Assembly: GCA_019419645.1 (NCBI GenBank) | Contig: DXZN01000001.1 | Location: forward strand, 1-25,941 | Source of the DNA: Collinsella sp. | Lineage (GTDB): Bacteria > Actinomycetota > Coriobacteriia > Coriobacteriales > Coriobacteriaceae | DNA length: 25,941 nucleotides | Reading direction: 5' to 3' | In this document: positions 1-9,089 of the stretch, piece after piece | How the letters are laid out: the number at the start of each line of letters is the position of its first letter | How positions within the stretch are numbered: position 1 is the first letter of the stretch | Notes under the pieces: generated by a model | The model's database searches: none | What the model was told of the DNA's origin: nothing | Seen by the model: only the letters and a program-made list of their open reading frames with translations | Made by a program: the position numbers and the translations under genes

Positions 1-10
1 TGTCTTAATA

Positions 11-77
11 AGTTGCGGTGAAATAGTTCCTAAAATCGGCACCTAAGCAATGAACCGGGAACTATTCCACCGCAACT
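11..77. repeat. Inverted repeat, 20-bp arms
   Basis: Arms at 11-30 and 58-77 are reverse complements with one mismatch, separated by 27 bases. As RNA the mismatch is A-C on the plus strand but a G-U wobble on the minus strand. Sixteen bases of the right arm (62-77) recur at 25710-25725 with one change, so this belongs to a dispersed repeat family. The terminator for the ferredoxin gene lies between this element and that gene, so the element is probably not part of the ferredoxin transcript. Function unknown. Confidence 0.7.
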
Positions 78-117
78 GCCAAGGTAGCCCCGTCCCCAAT
101 TAACTGCCTATACAAAC

Positions 118-156
118 AAAAGGAGGCCTCCGCGGCGATGCGGAGGCCTCCTTTTT
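118..156. terminator. Bidirectional intrinsic terminator
   Basis: A perfect 13-bp GC-rich stem (121-133 with 140-152) and a six-base loop are flanked by A-rich bases on the left and a T run on the right. It can therefore end transcription in both directions. It lies about 40 bases past the stop codon of the minus-strand ferredoxin gene, which is its likely client. Confidence 0.85.
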
Positions 157-194
157 GTGCACGGTGTACTTTTGAGTGTGCAAGTGGGGAGTTG

Positions 195-380
195 TTACTC
201 CTCGACGATCTCGGTGATCGCGCCAGCGGGGCAAGCGTCCTGGCAAGCGCCACAGGCGACGCAGGAGTCCTCGTCAGCGACGGTGGCGACGTCCTGGAGC
301 TCCAGAACGCCAGCGGGGCAGGTGTCGACGCAAACGCCACAAGCGATGCACTCGTCGGCATCAATTACGGGATGAGCCAT
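195..380 (-). CDS. Ferredoxin, 2[4Fe-4S] bacterial type
   Basis: A 61-residue soluble electron carrier. Two clusters of the form CxxCxxCxxxCP are visible, at Cys11/14/17/21 and Cys40/43/46/50, each followed by Pro-Ala-Gly. This is the classic clostridial-type arrangement carrying two [4Fe-4S] clusters. The ATG at 378-380 is chosen over an upstream in-frame Met because AGAGGA lies at normal distance before it and homologous ferredoxins start a few residues before the first cysteine. The gene stands alone, with a terminator downstream and the dnaK promoter region diverging upstream. Its redox partner cannot be told from the context. Candidates include pyruvate:ferredoxin oxidoreductase elsewhere in the genome or the Fe-S flavoenzyme at 18423-21200. 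Confidence 0.93.
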   Translation of the reverse strand: MAHPVIDADECIACGVCVDTCPAGVLELQDVATVADEDSCVACGACQDACPAGAITEIVEE

Positions 381-441
381 GGTAGTTTCCTCTCTGTTGA
401 CCGACGCTACAGACGATGCGCGCCGGTTTGATTCGGGCAAA

Positions 442-469
442 AACATACCACGGGAGCGACCGTTTGCAA
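442..469 (-). promoter_or_regulatory. Candidate promoter of the ferredoxin gene
   Basis: Reading the minus strand, TTGCAA (464-469) is followed after 16 bases by TATGTT (442-447), a fair match to -35 and -10 hexamers. A start near 435 would give a leader of about 55 bases before the ATG. Predicted from sequence only. Confidence 0.4.
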
Positions 470-604
470 TACCCTCTGGCCGGCATCTTCATACCGTTCG
501 CCGAGTATGCCAAGGTTTACTAAAAAACGTGCAGGTGGGGCCGTTGAGCTGCGCAAATGTTAGCTAAAGGTGACTTGAAATATTGAGCTATTGAGCGAGC
601 TTTT

Positions 605-650
605 GGAAAGCGCATCCCGTTATTTAGCCGTGAAACGGGTCGCGCTTTCC
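605..650. repeat. Imperfect hairpin in the ferredoxin-dnaK intergenic region
   Basis: Arms at 605-621 and 634-650 pair over 17 bp with two adjacent mismatches, around a 12-base loop. No T run follows on either strand, so it is not a standard terminator. The intergenic stretch 381-924 has no credible gene. Besides this hairpin it holds the candidate ferredoxin promoter and the dnaK regulatory motif. This may be another dispersed palindrome or a protein-binding site. Confidence 0.5.
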
Positions 651-792
651 CCCGGGGTCGCCTCAAGCCACCCCATGCGGCCTCGGGCCCAAACCTCAGC
701 CATCTCTACATAGATCTCGATAGATTTGCCGAGAACTCAATCAGTGCGTCTACCTGCGCATTTGTGAACCTAAACTCTCAGCAATAAGAAAT

Positions 793-823
793 CTTATATG
801 AATTGACTTAGATTTTGTATATT
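793..823 (+). promoter_or_regulatory. Heat-shock control region of dnaK, motif shared with clpB
   Basis: CTTATAT (793-799), six variable bases and ACTTAGATTT (806-815) are followed by the -10-like TATATT (818-823). The same two blocks at the same spacing occur upstream of clpB at 10097-10119, again followed by a TATA box. CTTATAT falls about where a -35 would be. The site lies about 105 bases before the dnaK ATG. The HspR operator HAIR is known elsewhere as CTTGAGT-N7-ACTCAAG. This motif resembles it only partly, so binding by HspR is an inference. A sigma-factor-specific promoter is an alternative reading. Confidence 0.6.
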
Positions 824-924
824 CCGGCCCATAAGGGGATACACTACATCCTGAAAGACAAGCCGAAACACCGCGCGATAGATCGTCGAGGCGGCGCGAA
901 CGCAAAAGAGAGAGGGAATTTCTA

Positions 925-2817
<1,893 letters not shown>

Positions 2818-2819
2818 TC

Positions 2820-3662
2820 ATGTCCGCCCGTAAAGCTCGCACGGAGGCGGCTGCCGCCGGCGCCGCCCCCGTTGACTCTGAGGAGAAGGACGTGAAGATT
2901 CCCGTAGAGGCCGCAGACGATACCGAGGTCAATGAGGCCCCGGCCGCCGAGGCTGCCGAGAACCAGGTAGAGGATTCCAACAAGGAGGCGACGATGACCG
3001 AGGACGAGATGGTGGAAGCCGCTATCCGCGCCGGTGAGGAAGCCGCCGACAACGACTTTAAGCTCAAGTTCGAGCAGGCCCAAAAGGAGCTTGCCGACGT
3101 GCGCAATGAGCTCGATGCTGCGGCAGAGGCCCAGAAGGCCGCCGAGGACAAGGCGAAGGACGCTACCGAGCGAACCGCTCGTCTGCAGGCCGACTGGGAG
3201 AACTTCCGTCGCCGCACCGCCAACGAGCGCATCGCCGAGCGCGAGCGCGCGACCGAGAAGCTCGTCACCGCGCTGTTGCCGGTGATCGACGATATCGAGC
3301 GCGCGATCGACCATGCCCGCAGCCAAGAGCTTTCCGACGACTTTAAGCAGTTCGTCGATGGCGTTGACGCGGTACATGCCAAGCTGCTCGATGTGTTTGC
3401 GCACGAGGGCGTTGAGCCCATCGATCCCAAGGGTGAGGCGTTCGATCCGCTCGAGCACCAGGCTGTGGGTCGCGTCGAGGACGCATCGCAGTACGACGAG
3501 ACCGTCAACGACGTGTACCAGAAGGGCTACCGCATGGCGGATCGCATTCTGCGTTCCGCGATGGTGACGGTGACCTACGGTGGCGAGAAGCGCCCCGCAC
3601 CGGAGCCCGAAGCGGCGCCCGAGGATGCTACGGCCGATACGGCCGAGAGCACCGAGGAGTAA
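2820..3662 (+). CDS. grpE: Nucleotide exchange factor GrpE
   Basis: GrpE releases ADP from DnaK. The long form is 280 residues, more than the usual 180-220. Residues 1-58 are an Ala/Glu/Asp-rich low-complexity extension. The coiled-coil stalk spans roughly 78-145, including the typical RLQADWENFRRR (121-132), and the C-terminal beta domain runs to about 255 with LEHQAV and YQKGY. The tail is acidic. The first ATG is two bases after the dnaK stop, with GAGGA inside the dnaK end. A stronger ribosome site, AAGGAGG at 2982-2988, precedes an in-frame ATG at 2994 (Met59), which would give a 222-residue protein. Which start is used, or whether both are, cannot be decided from sequence. A hairpin terminator follows the gene. 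Confidence 0.97.
   Translation: MSARKARTEAAAAGAAPVDSEEKDVKIPVEAADDTEVNEAPAAEAAENQVEDSNKEATMTEDEMVEAAIRAGEEAADNDFKLKFEQAQKELADVRNELDAAAEAQKAAEDKAKDATERTARLQADWENFRRRTANERIAERERATEKLVTALLPVIDDIERAIDHARSQELSDDFKQFVDGVDAVHAKLLDVFAHEGVEPIDPKGEAFDPLEHQAVGRVEDASQYDETVNDVYQKGYRMADRILRSAMVTVTYGGEKRPAPEPEAAPEDATADTAESTEE
2982..2996 (+). promoter_or_regulatory. Strong internal ribosome binding site of grpE
   Basis: AAGGAGG is followed by five bases and an in-frame ATG at codon 59 of grpE. Shine-Dalgarno strength and spacing are better than for the annotated first ATG. The short product would match the normal GrpE length. Confidence 0.6.
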
Positions 3663-3667
3663 TTGAG

Positions 3668-3700
3668 AAGGGCCCCGGGGCAACACCCGGGGCCCTTTCT
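3668..3700 (+). terminator. Hairpin terminator after grpE
   Basis: A perfect 12-bp stem (3668-3679 with 3686-3697) with a six-base loop begins six bases after the grpE stop. The T run is short and broken, so termination may be partial. It separates dnaK-grpE from dnaJ-hspR and could lower expression of the latter pair. Confidence 0.7.
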
Positions 3701-3770
3701 GGCCTAGTGCCATATGACAGTATGAGCCGCCGTCCGCAGGGGCGGCGGATATAACAGGAGAGGAGCTACG

Positions 3771-4736
3771 ATGGCTGCAGGCAAAACCTTCTATGACATC
3801 CTGGGCGTATCCAAGAGCGCCTCCGACAAAGAGATTAAGAGTGCGTTTCGCAAGCTCGCGCAAAAATATCACCCCGATGCCGGCGGCGACGAGGCCAAGT
3901 TTAAGGAGATCAGCGAGGCCTACGAGACGCTTTCGGACGAGAAGAAGCGCAAAGAGTACGACCAGATGCTCATGTTTGGCGGCATGCCGGGCGCGGGCGG
4001 CGCGTATGGCGGCGGCTACGGTGCCGGTGCGGGCGCCAGCGGCTGGGGCGACATCTTCGACAGCATCTTTAGCGGCAACGGCGCCTGGGGCAGCGATTGG
4101 GGCTCGGGTTTCGCCGGGGCTGCGGGCGCTGCCGGTGCGGGTGCGGGTCGCAGCCGCGCTCGCAAGGGCGGCGACCTGTCGCTGACCGTCGATGTGACGG
4201 CCGAGGACGCGTTTCGCGGCGTGACGCACAAGGTCACCTACCGCATTCCCTCGACAGGCGAGCAACAGACCATTACGGTCTCGGTGCCCGCGGGTGCGGT
4301 CGACGGCGGCAAACTGCGTTACAAGCGTCGCGGCGAGTACGGCGTTGCCGGCGGCGAGCGCGGCGACCTGGTCGTGACCACGCACGTGGAGGAGCATCCG
4401 CTGTTTAAGCGTAAAGGTGCCGACGTGACCATGGAGGTACCGGTCTCGGTCTATGAGGCGGCGCTCGGCTGCACGGTGGACGTGCCGACGCCCGGCGGTG
4501 CGACGGTTCGTCTGAAGGTGCCCGCGGGTACCCAGACGGGCAAGAAGTTCCGCTTTAAGGAGATGGGCGCGCCCGACGTTAAGCACCGTGGCCGTACGGG
4601 CGCGTTGCTCGTCGAGATCAAGGTGCAGGTTCCCACGAACCTGTCTGATGACGAGCGCGATGCCATGACCAAGCTGCGCGAGGCCGACACGCGCGACTAT
4701 CGCGAGAAGGTCAATCGTTACAAGGCGACGTACTAG
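3771..4736 (+). CDS. dnaJ: J-domain co-chaperone without zinc finger (DnaJ/CbpA type)
   Basis: A 321-residue Hsp40 that stimulates DnaK ATPase activity and delivers substrates. The J-domain is at about 6-70 with the essential HPD at 34-36. A Gly/Ala/Phe-rich linker covers roughly 70-128, followed by two beta-sandwich substrate-binding domains. The CxxCxGxG zinc repeats of canonical DnaJ are absent, and only one cysteine is present in the protein. It is therefore a class B J-protein of the CbpA type although it sits in the dnaK locus. The ATG at 3771 follows GGAGAGGAG at good distance. A hairpin terminator lies between grpE and this gene, and hspR follows 72 bases after its stop. The symbol follows its position in the locus; a second, zinc-containing DnaJ may exist elsewhere. 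Confidence 0.93.
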   Translation: MAAGKTFYDILGVSKSASDKEIKSAFRKLAQKYHPDAGGDEAKFKEISEAYETLSDEKKRKEYDQMLMFGGMPGAGGAYGGGYGAGAGASGWGDIFDSIFSGNGAWGSDWGSGFAGAAGAAGAGAGRSRARKGGDLSLTVDVTAEDAFRGVTHKVTYRIPSTGEQQTITVSVPAGAVDGGKLRYKRRGEYGVAGGERGDLVVTTHVEEHPLFKRKGADVTMEVPVSVYEAALGCTVDVPTPGGATVRLKVPAGTQTGKKFRFKEMGAPDVKHRGRTGALLVEIKVQVPTNLSDDERDAMTKLREADTRDYREKVNRYKATY

Positions 4737-4808
4737 GGCGGTCGCGGCGCACGACCACGCCCGCGGGCTTATGATGGACGATAACGAGACGGAAAGGGGT
4801 CAGGTAGC

Positions 4809-5225
4809 ATGGCCGAGGACAATAGGAACAAACCGCTGTACATGATCAGCGTGGCGGCCGAGCTGACCGGCATGCATCCGCAGACTCTGCGCGTCTACGA
4901 GTCCAAGGGCCTGGTGAACCCCCAGCGCTCGGGCGGCAACACGCGCCTGTATTCGCGTGCCGATATCGAGCGCCTGGAGCTCATCAACCAGCTGACCGAC
5001 GAGGGCATCAACCTTGCCGGCGTGGTGCGTATCCTCGATATGAAGGAGCGTGCCGAGGAGCGTGAGCGCGAAAACGAAAAGCTCCGTGCTCGCGTGCGCC
5101 AGCTCGAGGACGAGCTGCACGAGTACAAGATGCAGAAGAAGATCACCGCCCTGGCCCCGCGCGACGGCTCAGTTAACCCCGAGCAAGTCATGCGCAAGCT
5201 GCTGGGCGCCGGAGGGGATCTGTAG
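4809..5225 (+). CDS. hspR: Heat-shock repressor HspR, MerR family
   Basis: A 138-residue DNA-binding protein. Residues 11-55 form a MerR-type winged helix-turn-helix, with YMISVAAELTGMHPQTLRVYE as the recognition part and GGNTRLYS as the wing. A charged coiled coil follows at about 77-110 and should mediate dimer formation. In actinomycetes HspR represses the dnaK operon and clpB, using DnaK as co-repressor. Its location as the last gene of the dnaK cluster makes this assignment strong. Its likely targets here are the matching motifs at 793-815 and 10097-10119. The start at 4809 follows GGAAAGGGG. Two hairpins close the operon downstream. Confidence 0.95.
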   Translation: MAEDNRNKPLYMISVAAELTGMHPQTLRVYESKGLVNPQRSGGNTRLYSRADIERLELINQLTDEGINLAGVVRILDMKERAEERERENEKLRARVRQLEDELHEYKMQKKITALAPRDGSVNPEQVMRKLLGAGGDL

Positions 5226-5253
5226 GTTACGCCGTTCTGCCGAACGGCGTAAC
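5226..5253. repeat. Perfect 12-bp hairpin after hspR
   Basis: Arms 5226-5237 and 5242-5253 are perfect complements around a four-base loop. No T run follows. The true terminator is just downstream, so this may protect the 3' end of the hspR mRNA. Confidence 0.6.
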
Positions 5254-5295
5254 GGCTCGACGCTGCGCGCCGCCCAGAGCGACAATTTGTCATTC

Positions 5296-5337
5296 AAAAG
5301 GCAAGGCATGACCAGAAGGTCTATGCCTTGCCTTTTT
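5296..5337 (+). terminator. Intrinsic terminator of the dnaK-hspR cluster
   Basis: A 14-bp perfect stem (5296-5309 with 5323-5336) ends in TTTTT. The loop can fold further. It is a strong Rho-independent terminator. The A run on the left could let it work on the minus strand too. Confidence 0.9.
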
Positions 5338-5410
5338 CATGCCAACTTGTTCGCTCTGGACGTCGCTCGCTGTCCGTCCTCTACCTGCGGCGTTGCCTTG
5401 CTCGCTCTGG

Positions 5411-5456
5411 TAGTCATTGGGGACGTTCCTTTTGTGCCGGCACTTGGGGACACTCC
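5411..5456. repeat. Dispersed repeat fragment with GGGGAC cores
   Basis: Positions 5411-5428 match 21824-21841 in 17 of 18 bases. A second TTGGGGAC core follows at 5444-5451. The whole 5338-5613 stretch has no credible gene. It also holds a 15-base direct repeat (5344-5358 and 5396-5410, two mismatches). This looks like decayed copies of a palindromic repeat family. Confidence 0.55.
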
Positions 5457-5581
5457 TTGCGCCAAACCTGTCTTCCCGTCCCCGGCTCGTTCTATGCTTT
5501 ACCGAGATAAAGTGAACGTGCAGATTCGTAACCCACTCGCAACCGTTCTATGGCACGATATTGAACGAATGTATGCTATGC

Positions 5582-5598
5582 GCCCAAATCTTTTGGGC
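5582..5598 (+). other. Small hairpin in front of the hydratase ribosome site
   Basis: A perfect 7-bp stem (5582-5588 with 5592-5598) with a three-base loop ends six bases before the GGGAGAC ribosome site of the hydratase gene. It may stabilise the 5' end of the mRNA or tune translation. Confidence 0.4.
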
Positions 5599-5613
5599 AG
5601 AGTGGGAGACAGT

Positions 5614-7914
5614 ATGGTCAAGCTGTACGAGGACGGCATCTACCTGCGCGGCGGCAGCGAGGTTGTGCCTGCGGCCGAGGCTGCCGAGCGCGGTATTACG
5701 CAGACGCCCGAGGATGCCAAGCGCGGCACCATCGCGTATTCGATCCTCCAGGCACACAATACGTCCGGCGACCCCGAGGCGCTCAAGATTCGCTTCGACG
5801 CCATGGCGAGCCACGACATCACCTTTGTCGGCATCATCCAGACGGCGCGCGCCTCGGGCATGGAGCAGTTCCCGCTGCCCTACGTGCTCACCAACTGCCA
5901 TAACTCGCTGTGCGCCGTGGGCGGCACCATCAACGAGGACGACCATGTCTTTGGCCTCTCCGCGGCCAAGAAGTACGGCGGCATCTTCGTTCCGCCGCAC
6001 ATCGCCGTCATCCACTCCTTTATGCGTGAGAACTTCGCCGGCTGCGGCAAGATGATCCTGGGTTCCGACTCGCACACCCGCTATGGCGCCCTGGGCACCA
6101 TGGCCGTGGGCGAGGGCGGCGGCGAGCTGGCAAAGCAGCTGCTGCGCGACACCTACGACGTTGCCTATCCCGGCGTCGTCGCCATCTACCTCACGGGCAC
6201 CCCGCGCCCCGGCGTCGGCCCGCACGATGTGGCGCTCGCTATCATCAAGGCGGTCTTTGCCAAGGGCTACGTCAAGAACAAGGTCATGGAGTTTGTGGGC
6301 CCGGGCATCGCGAGCATGACGACCGATTACCGCAATGGCGTCGATGTCATGACCACCGAGACCACCTGCCTGTCGAGCATCTGGGCCACCGACGAGGACA
6401 CACGCGCGTTTTTGACCATGCATGGCCGCGGCGACGACTACCGCGAGCTCAAGCCCGCCGATGTCGCCTACTATGACGGCTGCGTCGAGGTCGATCTGTC
6501 CAGCATCAAGCCCATGATCGCGCTGCCGTTCCATCCTTCCAACGGCTTTGAGATCGACGAGCTCAACGAGAACCTCGAGGATATCCTGCATGAGGTGGAG
6601 CTCGAGGCTGCCAAGATCGGCGAGGGCAAGACGCACTTTAGCCTGCTCGACAAGATCGTCGACGGCAAGCTGCACGTGCAGCAGGGCGTTATCGCCGGCT
6701 GCTCGGGCGGTAACTACGACTCCGTGGTCCAGGCTGCCCGCGTGCTTAAGGGCGCCAACACCGGCTGCGGCGAGTTCTCGCTGTCGGTCTATCCCACAAG
6801 CCAGCCCGTGGCGCTCGAACTTACGCGCCGTGGCTACATCTACGACCTTATGGAGGCCGGCGCGATCGTGCGTACGGCGTTCTGCGGTCCGTGCTTTGGC
6901 GCCGGCGACACGCCTGCCAACAACGGCCTGTCCATCCGCCACACCACGCGCAATTTCCCCAACCGCGAGGGTTCCAAGCCGGGTAATGGCCAGCTGAGCG
7001 CCGTGGCCCTGATGGACGCTCGCTCCATTGCGGCGACGGCTGCCAACGGCGGCGTCCTGACGCCGGCGACCGACCTGCCCGAGGACACTTGGGACGAGGC
7101 CTGCGAGTACACCTTTGACGACGCGCCGTACAAAAAGCGCGTGTACTGGGGCTTTGGCAAGGCGGAGCCTGCCGACGAGCTGGTCGAAGGCCCCAACATC
7201 AAGCCGTGGCCCGCGATGGAGCCCCTCGGCGACGATATCCTGCTCAAGGTGTGCTCCAAGATCATGGACCCGGTCACTACGACCGATGAGCTCATTCCCT
7301 CGGGCGAGACGAGCTCCTTCCGCTCCAACCCGCTGGGCTTGGCCGAGTTTACGCTCAGCCGCCGCGACCCGGCCTACGTGGGCCGTTCCAAGGAGGTCGA
7401 CGCGGTGGAAAAGCGCCGCGTTGCCGGCGAAGCGGCAGGCGACCTGGCGGCGCTCGATGCCGAGCTTGCCGGCGTGTTTGAGGCGCTGGCTGGCGCGGGT
7501 GTCGCGGCAGACGCCAAGGCGACCGAGTACGGCTCCATGCTCTATGCCAAGAAGCCCGGTGACGGTTCTGCCCGCGAGCAGGCCGCGAGCTGCCAGCGCG
7601 TGATTGGCGGTCTGGCCAATATCGTTCACGAGTACGCCACCAAGCGCTATCGCTCCAACGTGATGAACTGGGGCATGGTGCCCTTCCAGATGGAGGCCGA
7701 GCCCAACTTTGAGGTGGGCGACTACGTCTTTGTGCCGGGTATACGCGCTGCGCTCGATGGTGACCTGAAGGACATCGCCGCCTACGTGGTGCGCGCCGAC
7801 GGCACGTTCGAGCAGATTGAGCTCTACATTGCCGATATGACGGCAGAGGAGCGTGCCATCGTCAAGGCCGGCTGTCTGATCAACTACAACAAGTTCAAGG
7901 CCGCTGCCGAGTAG
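5614..7914 (+). CDS. Aconitase-superfamily hydratase (YbhJ-like)
   Basis: A 766-residue [4Fe-4S] dehydratase of the aconitase fold. The three iron-sulfur ligands are visible. Cys363 lies in GCSGGNYDS, which aligns with GSCTNSSYED of aconitase, and Cys424 and Cys427 are in CGPC. The active-site segment HTTRNFPNREGS and the N-terminal GSDSHTRYG are also conserved. Overall organisation resembles E. coli YbhJ, an aconitase homologue of unclear substrate, rather than AcnA or AcnB. No other citrate-cycle gene is in view, so a role in that cycle is not supported by context. The reading frame is open far upstream, to 5050, but that part overlaps hspR and a terminator. ATG 5614 has GGGAGAC in front and begins the conserved MVKLYEDG. 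Confidence 0.9.
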   Translation: MVKLYEDGIYLRGGSEVVPAAEAAERGITQTPEDAKRGTIAYSILQAHNTSGDPEALKIRFDAMASHDITFVGIIQTARASGMEQFPLPYVLTNCHNSLCAVGGTINEDDHVFGLSAAKKYGGIFVPPHIAVIHSFMRENFAGCGKMILGSDSHTRYGALGTMAVGEGGGELAKQLLRDTYDVAYPGVVAIYLTGTPRPGVGPHDVALAIIKAVFAKGYVKNKVMEFVGPGIASMTTDYRNGVDVMTTETTCLSSIWATDEDTRAFLTMHGRGDDYRELKPADVAYYDGCVEVDLSSIKPMIALPFHPSNGFEIDELNENLEDILHEVELEAAKIGEGKTHFSLLDKIVDGKLHVQQGVIAGCSGGNYDSVVQAARVLKGANTGCGEFSLSVYPTSQPVALELTRRGYIYDLMEAGAIVRTAFCGPCFGAGDTPANNGLSIRHTTRNFPNREGSKPGNGQLSAVALMDARSIAATAANGGVLTPATDLPEDTWDEACEYTFDDAPYKKRVYWGFGKAEPADELVEGPNIKPWPAMEPLGDDILLKVCSKIMDPVTTTDELIPSGETSSFRSNPLGLAEFTLSRRDPAYVGRSKEVDAVEKRRVAGEAAGDLAALDAELAGVFEALAGAGVAADAKATEYGSMLYAKKPGDGSAREQAASCQRVIGGLANIVHEYATKRYRSNVMNWGMVPFQMEAEPNFEVGDYVFVPGIRAALDGDLKDIAAYVVRADGTFEQIELYIADMTAEERAIVKAGCLINYNKFKAAAE

Positions 7915-7930
7915 CGCACTTAATTGTCCG

Positions 7931-8002
7931 CCCGGGGCTTACCCTTTCCCGCCCGCTCACGCGCTTCGCGAGGGCCGCGTTCGGGAAAGGGTAAGCCCCG
8001 GG
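7931..8002. repeat. Very long perfect hairpin after the hydratase gene
   Basis: A 21-bp perfect GC-rich stem (7931-7951 with 7982-8002) encloses a 30-base loop that can form a smaller GC hairpin. It starts 16 bases after the hydratase stop. No T run follows, so it is more likely an mRNA-stabilising structure or a palindromic repeat than a standard terminator. Confidence 0.75.
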
Positions 8003-8060
8003 CTACATTTCTGCGTTCTCGTTGGGTCTTGAGGGACGCTAATAAATAGACTTGCTTGAT

Positions 8061-8091
8061 GCCGCCTCTGTTATCGGGGCGGCTTCTTTTT
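8061..8091 (+). terminator. Intrinsic terminator
   Basis: An 8-bp stem (8061-8068 with 8076-8083, one G-U pair) and a seven-base loop are followed by TTCTTTTT. It probably ends the hydratase transcript about 150 bases after the stop codon. No gene is visible in 7915-8186. Confidence 0.7.
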
Positions 8092-8098
8092 GTTGAAA

Positions 8099-8133
8099 AC
8101 CACCACAAAGGGGGCAGGCACCTTTATGGTGGT
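8099..8133 (-). repeat. Palindromic repeat, copy 1 (inverted orientation)
   Basis: Arms ACCACCACAAAGG and its complement, with one mismatch, flank a core reading GGGCAGGCA. The core is the reverse complement of that in copies 2 and 3, so this copy is inverted relative to them. It lies just past the 3' end of the minus-strand gene 8187-8855. Confidence 0.8.
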
Positions 8134-8186
8134 GGGGACGAGCTCGATGCTGTTGTGATCGTTGAGCGGCATGTTAATGGGCGGCT

Positions 8187-8855
8187 CTACAGAATTTCAT
8201 CTGGGCTGGCGGGTTTGGTTGTTTTGGGGATGCCGAGTTTGGATGACGCGAAATCGTCAACATTGTCCTTAATTCCGTCTTTGGTGTAGACAGTGACCAT
8301 ATAGGTGCTGTGTCCGAATTCGCCCTTGTCGCGTGTTGCCCAGGCATCCCAGTAGGCGGCCCCGTTTCGCCCTTTGATTTTTCCGACACGGCGGAGTTCT
8401 GTTCGCTTTAATTTCTGGTTGCTATAGATGGTTCGACCGGCCTCCTCGGTGAGCCCGCACTGTCCAAGCATCTTGTCGAGGACTTGGTTCATGTGGCGCT
8501 CATCGGTGTTTGGTGCGTAGTCGTAGGCGAGGGTGATGAAGTCGAGTGGCTGGTCGTCGATTAGATAGTTTAGCGTCTGAGGTCCAAGGCAGAAATAGGG
8601 GGAGCATCCGTCGATCTGACCGAGCAGTGGCAACTTTGACTGCCAACTTCCGGTGGGAATTCCATCTTCGTAAAACACGCCGCGACAGATAAAGGAGAGC
8701 GAGGTGGCACGCGAGCCGGCGTCGACCATTCCGCATAAATCGAAGGGCGAGGTGATACCAAGGGAAAAGGGCGTGATGACGATAAGGAAGAGCATCACGA
8801 TGGGTATGGCGAGAATGGCGATGACGTTGCGACCGGTGGAATGAGGCGGCTTCAT
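8187..8855 (-). CDS. Membrane-anchored protein of unknown function
   Basis: A 222-residue protein I do not recognise. A short basic start (MKPPHSTGRN) is followed by one hydrophobic segment at about 11-33, which should act as a signal anchor. The rest would be outside the membrane. Several cysteines are present downstream of the anchor (in DLCGM, FICRG, GCSPYFC and GQCGL), consistent with disulfides, and no clear lipobox is visible. ATG at 8853-8855 is preferred over a TTG six codons earlier because GAGGAG is correctly placed before it. Codon choice is less GC-biased than in the neighbouring chaperone genes, which suggests an accessory gene. It is flanked by copies of the palindromic repeat and is divergent from the gene at 9090. 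Confidence 0.65.
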   Translation of the reverse strand: MKPPHSTGRNVIAILAIPIVMLFLIVITPFSLGITSPFDLCGMVDAGSRATSLSFICRGVFYEDGIPTGSWQSKLPLLGQIDGCSPYFCLGPQTLNYLIDDQPLDFITLAYDYAPNTDERHMNQVLDKMLGQCGLTEEAGRTIYSNQKLKRTELRRVGKIKGRNGAAYWDAWATRDKGEFGHSTYMVTVYTKDGIKDNVDDFASSKLGIPKTTKPASPDEIL

Positions 8856-8965
8856 ATGCGCTCCTCGAGACAAAGATCTGTTGAGGATAGGCAGAAATGG
8901 ATATGTTCAGAGAGCAATTCAAGTTTAATCTCATTGCGCGAGATGGTCGACCGTTAGCGTCGAAA

Positions 8966-9000
8966 ACCACCACAAAGGTGCCTGTCCCCTTTGTGGTGGT
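8966..9000 (+). repeat. Palindromic repeat, copy 2
   Basis: A perfect 13-bp inverted repeat (8966-8978 with 8988-9000) surrounds TGCCTGTCC. It lies between the two divergent small membrane-protein genes. Confidence 0.85.
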
Positions 9001-9089
9001 GAGGAGCGCGCGGCTTCTTTTGGTAATAGTGTTAGCTGGCGGTATCATTAGTGCAGGTGGCGAAGGTTTGCATTGTGGGGTGTTTTGCC

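Noticed and set aside
573..600. HAIR element in TTGAG-rich stretch upstream of dnaK
   Set aside because: The TTGAG copies are direct repeats; no ACTCAA partner lies at seven bases.
5050..5613. N-terminal extension of the hydratase frame
   Set aside because: It overlaps hspR in another frame and runs through two hairpins including a strong terminator; the conserved protein starts at 5614.
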